The notes beneath the pieces were generated by a model, which saw nothing but the letters and a program-made list of their open reading frames with translations, was not told the DNA's origin and did no database searches. Source: Merdiplasma sp045118075 (lineage in GTDB: Bacteria; Bacillota; Clostridia; Lachnospirales; Lachnospiraceae). Taken from it: DNA of 7,947 bases. Where the stretch lies: positions 1 through 7,947 of the forward strand of contig JBGUOI010000132.1 in NCBI GenBank assembly GCA_045118075.1. Reading direction: 5' to 3'. Below are positions 5,870 to 7,947 of this stretch, in pieces (position 1 is the stretch's first letter; each line of letters begins with the position of its first letter). Position numbers and translations under genes: made by a program.

Positions 5870-7227
5870 AAAGACAGCTTCACACCAGGGATCTGACACA
5901 GGGCACTGTCTGGAAAGTGCTGATTTTATTTTTTATTCCAATTGCTGCCGGCACATGCATCCAGCAGCTGTACAATGCGGTCGACGCCCTGATCGTCGGC
6001 CGTTTTGTCGGGACCGGCGCCCTTGCCAGCGTTGGCGGAAGTTCCACCCAGATCATCAATCTTCTGATCGGCTTTTTTGTAGCCGCCACAGCCGGTTCCT
6101 CCGTAGTTATTTCCCAGATCTACGGAGCCGGCCGGTACGAAGATGTAAAAAATGCCTCCGGATGTGCGATCAGCGTCTTCGCCCTGCTGGGTCTGGTACT
6201 GACCGTATTCGGAGTCATCGCATCTCCTGCCGTTCTCGCACTCCTTAAGACACCGGCAGAAACCATTCCCGGCGCTTCCTTGTATCTTCGGATCTATTTC
6301 CTGGGAGTGCCGTTTATTCTGGTTCTCAACATGGAATCCAATATGCTCCGCGCAGTCGGTGATTCCTTCTGGCCTTTCATCTTCATGATCGTGGGGTGTA
6401 TTACCAACATCATTCTGGACATCATCTTCGTCATCGGATTCGGATGGGGAATAGCCGGCGCCGCTGCCGCGACCGTTGCCGCTCAGATCATCAATATGGC
6501 GCTTCTGACCCATCGTCTGATGAAGACCCGTGAGGACTACAGACTCAGCTTCAGACACTTTCAGATCCATCGCATTTATCTGAAGAACATCCTGAATCTC
6601 GGAGTTCCGGCCGGTGCCCAGTCTTCAATGTACTCGATCTCCAATATGATCATACAGATCGGCGTCAATTCGCTAGGTACGGTCGTCGTTGCTTCCTGGG
6701 CCATGACTTCCAAAACGGACGGCATCTTCTGGGCTGTAAGCAATGCCCTCGGGGCAGCGATCACCAGCTTTATCGGGCAGAACCTGGGAGCCGGTCGGGT
6801 CGACCGGGTCCGTGAATGCATAAAGCAGAGCCTCGTGCTGGCCGGCCTGATCAATCTGTTTTTATCCGCCGCCATTATGGCAGCAGCCATCCCGCTCCTT
6901 CACATCCTGACCAATGACGAAGCCGTCATACAGACGACCTTCCGCATGATGACCTACTTCGTTCCGTTCTACCTGATCTGGACCGTGATCGAGGTGCTTT
7001 CGGCCATTCTTCGCGGAGCAGGCGATATACTGCGCCCGTTTCTCATTATCAGCCTCGGCATATGCATATTCAGGATCATCTGGATCGTGACCGTATTCCT
7101 CCGCTTCCACACATTGCCGGTACTTTGTGCAAGCTATCCGATCTCCTGGGCCGTAACGTCGATCGCAATGGCTATATACTTCCGCAGAGGGAAATGGCTG
7201 GACAGGGGAGAGAAAATAATCGGATAA
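5866..7227 (+). CDS. MATE family efflux transporter
   Basis: A 453-residue inner-membrane antiporter of the MATE family, the usual length. The family expels drugs or metabolites using a Na+ or H+ gradient. About twelve hydrophobic segments are visible. The two halves show the internal duplication of the family: ESNMLRAVGDS (157-167) in the first half is matched by LSAILRGAGDI (378-388) in the second. NAVDALIVGRFVGTGALASVG (37-57) is the classical first-helix pair, with D40 placed like the conserved helix-1 acid. The start is ATG 5866-5868, overlapping the kinase stop (TGA 5867-5869), with GAGGAAG at 5852-5858 as ribosome site. A GTG at 5845 is possible but has no better site. The substrate is unknown. 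A large foldback begins 4 nt after the stop and probably ends the transcript. Confidence 0.93.
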   Translation: MKRQLHTRDLTQGTVWKVLILFFIPIAAGTCIQQLYNAVDALIVGRFVGTGALASVGGSSTQIINLLIGFFVAATAGSSVVISQIYGAGRYEDVKNASGCAISVFALLGLVLTVFGVIASPAVLALLKTPAETIPGASLYLRIYFLGVPFILVLNMESNMLRAVGDSFWPFIFMIVGCITNIILDIIFVIGFGWGIAGAAAATVAAQIINMALLTHRLMKTREDYRLSFRHFQIHRIYLKNILNLGVPAGAQSSMYSISNMIIQIGVNSLGTVVVASWAMTSKTDGIFWAVSNALGAAITSFIGQNLGAGRVDRVRECIKQSLVLAGLINLFLSAAIMAAAIPLLHILTNDEAVIQTTFRMMTYFVPFYLIWTVIEVLSAILRGAGDILRPFLIISLGICIFRIIWIVTVFLRFHTLPVLCASYPISWAVTSIAMAIYFRRGKWLDRGEKIIG

Positions 7228-7231
7228 AAAT

Positions 7232-7388
7232 GCTGTGCATAATGCAAAAAACGATAGGCTGTCGGCTTGAGTTTGCAAGTTCTTTGCCCGTCCAGAGTGG
7301 GACAACGTTTCTATCGTCCCCGGAGGACGGGCAGATAAGAACGCTGCAAACGAAACTAAGACAGCCGTGTTTTTTGCTTATGCACAGC
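7232..7388. repeat. 157-nt imperfect foldback (MITE-like repeat, structured RNA or bidirectional terminator)
   Basis: The two arms pair over nearly their full length: GCTGTGCATAA (7232-7242) with 7378-7388; GCAAAAAAC (7244-7252) with 7369-7377; GGCTGTC (7257-7263) with 7360-7366; GTTTGCA (7271-7277) with 7345-7351; GTTCTT (7279-7284) with 7337-7342; TGCCCGTCC (7285-7293) with 7325-7333; and GGGAC (7299-7303) with 7316-7320. That is about 54 base pairs broken by small bulges and one 7x8 internal loop. Inner stems are followed by T6 in both directions (7370-7375 on plus; complement of 7246-7251 on minus), as a bidirectional terminator between convergent genes would need. The arms are not identical and no target-site duplication is visible. 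6S-like RNA was considered, but the large central bubble is missing. Confidence 0.7.
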
Positions 7389-7410
7389 TCTTGTTATTAC
7401 AGAACATCAG

Positions 7411-7436
7411 TCTTTGACATCCGCAGATGACAAAGA
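7411..7436 (-). terminator. Hairpin downstream of the substrate-binding protein gene, possible terminator
   Basis: TCTTTG (7411-7416) and CATC (7418-7421) pair with GATG (7426-7429) and CAAAGA (7431-7436) around a 4-nt loop, with one mismatch. It lies 15 nt after the stop of the minus-strand gene, where a terminator is expected, but no T-run follows in that direction. Termination may instead rely on the larger foldback beyond it. Confidence 0.4.
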
Positions 7437-7450
7437 ACCGACCCCTGTCT

Positions 7451-7947
7451 TTATTCAGCCATGAACTTCTCATCGATCATCTGCTGGATATACTCATTAT
7501 ACTTCTCCTGCACCTCAGCCGGTACCAGATCGCTGATAGCGCCTGCGGAAAGGCCGCCGTTCTGGAGAGAACCGTAGATGGTCTCGCCGCCGAGTTTTCC
7601 GTTTTCAACGCCTTCCATGGTCACGGAGATCATAGCGGAGTTGTCGGTCACCTGCGAGCAGATGATGCACTCGTTCTGCCCGAGGAAATCAGCGGGCTGG
7701 GCGATGTCATAGATCTTGACTTTGCCGGCTTCCTTATTGGCTTCGTCGATGGCCTGGCGGGCACCGGAGTCAACTGCGGAAGCATCGCCGAAGAATACGT
7801 CGGCACCCTGCTCGATCATAGCCTTCGCAAACTCGATGCCCTTATCGGACGCATCGAACGAACCTGCATAGACCGGATCGAGAACAGTGATCTCTTTGCC
7901 TTCTTCTGCTGCCACGTACTGGGCTGCCTCTGTGTAGCCGGCATATT
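7451..7947 (-). CDS. BMP family ABC transporter substrate-binding protein (C-terminal part, cut by window edge)
   Basis: The reading frame stays open to the right edge, giving the last 164 residues of the protein; the visible part begins YAGYTEAAQYV. A GTG at 7913-7915 is internal and not a start. PVYAGSFDASDKGIEFAKAMIEQGADVFFGDA is the segment typical of the BMP/Med periplasmic-binding family, whose members are lipoproteins that feed nucleosides or related compounds to ABC importers. GKLGGETIYGSLQNGGLSAG fits the C-terminal ligand-cleft strand of the same family. The signal peptide and lipobox would lie outside the window, as would any permease and ATPase genes. The ligand cannot be told from this part. 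The gene ends with TAA at 7451-7453, converging on the MATE operon. Confidence 0.8.
   Translation of the reverse strand, partial: YAGYTEAAQYVAAEEGKEITVLDPVYAGSFDASDKGIEFAKAMIEQGADVFFGDASAVDSGARQAIDEANKEAGKVKIYDIAQPADFLGQNECIICSQVTDNSAMISVTMEGVENGKLGGETIYGSLQNGGLSAGAISDLVPAEVQEKYNEYIQQMIDEKFMAE

Noticed and set aside
7232..7388. Calling the foldback a 6S RNA or a CRISPR/IS end
   Set aside because: The large central bubble of 6S RNA is absent, there are no direct repeats with spacers, and no transposase or target-site duplication is visible.
7062..7430. Plus-strand open frame covering the end of the MATE gene and the foldback
   Set aside because: It is out of frame with the MATE gene, and its second half runs through the inverted repeat; no ribosome site or family resemblance was found.

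Overview
The window looks like chromosomal DNA of an anaerobic Firmicute, most likely Lachnospiraceae or a related Clostridia family. The support is a suf-type Fe-S ATPase gene headed by a dyad-rich promoter, a PrsW protease, YvcK, strong AAGGAGG ribosome binding sites, a secreted protein with an NADase-type glycan-binding domain, a BMP-type sugar/nucleoside-binding protein, and a moderate GC content that I judged only by eye. No phage, integrase, CRISPR, tRNA or rRNA signal was found. The placement rests on gene content, not on a marker gene.

Layout. From 1 to 3647 all genes read on the minus strand. They are sufC (cut by the left edge), a PrsW intramembrane protease, a short lipoprotein made almost entirely of 11-residue repeats, an MBL-fold hydrolase, and yvcK. 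yvcK and the hydrolase form a tight pair in which the second gene's ribosome site overlaps the first gene's stop. The lipoprotein has its own near-consensus promoter and a strong terminator. sufC has its own promoter, overlapped by dyads. Between 3648 and 3817 lies a divergent promoter region.

From 3818 to 7227 three plus-strand genes form a compact operon: a secreted glycan-binding-type protein, a cytidylate-kinase-like protein 18 nt downstream, and a MATE efflux transporter that overlaps the kinase by 4 nt (ATGA). The operon runs towards a minus-strand gene for an ABC-type substrate-binding lipoprotein of the BMP family, which is cut by the right edge.

The 223 nt between these convergent genes is the longest non-coding stretch. 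Most of it is one 157-nt foldback with about 54 potential base pairs (7232-7388) and mirrored A6/T6 runs. It could be a bidirectional terminator, a structured RNA or a MITE-like repeat. With the hendecad-repeat lipoprotein beside the PrsW gene, it is the most unusual thing here. The window otherwise holds ordinary housekeeping and accessory genes, and I do not see a clearly new multi-gene system.
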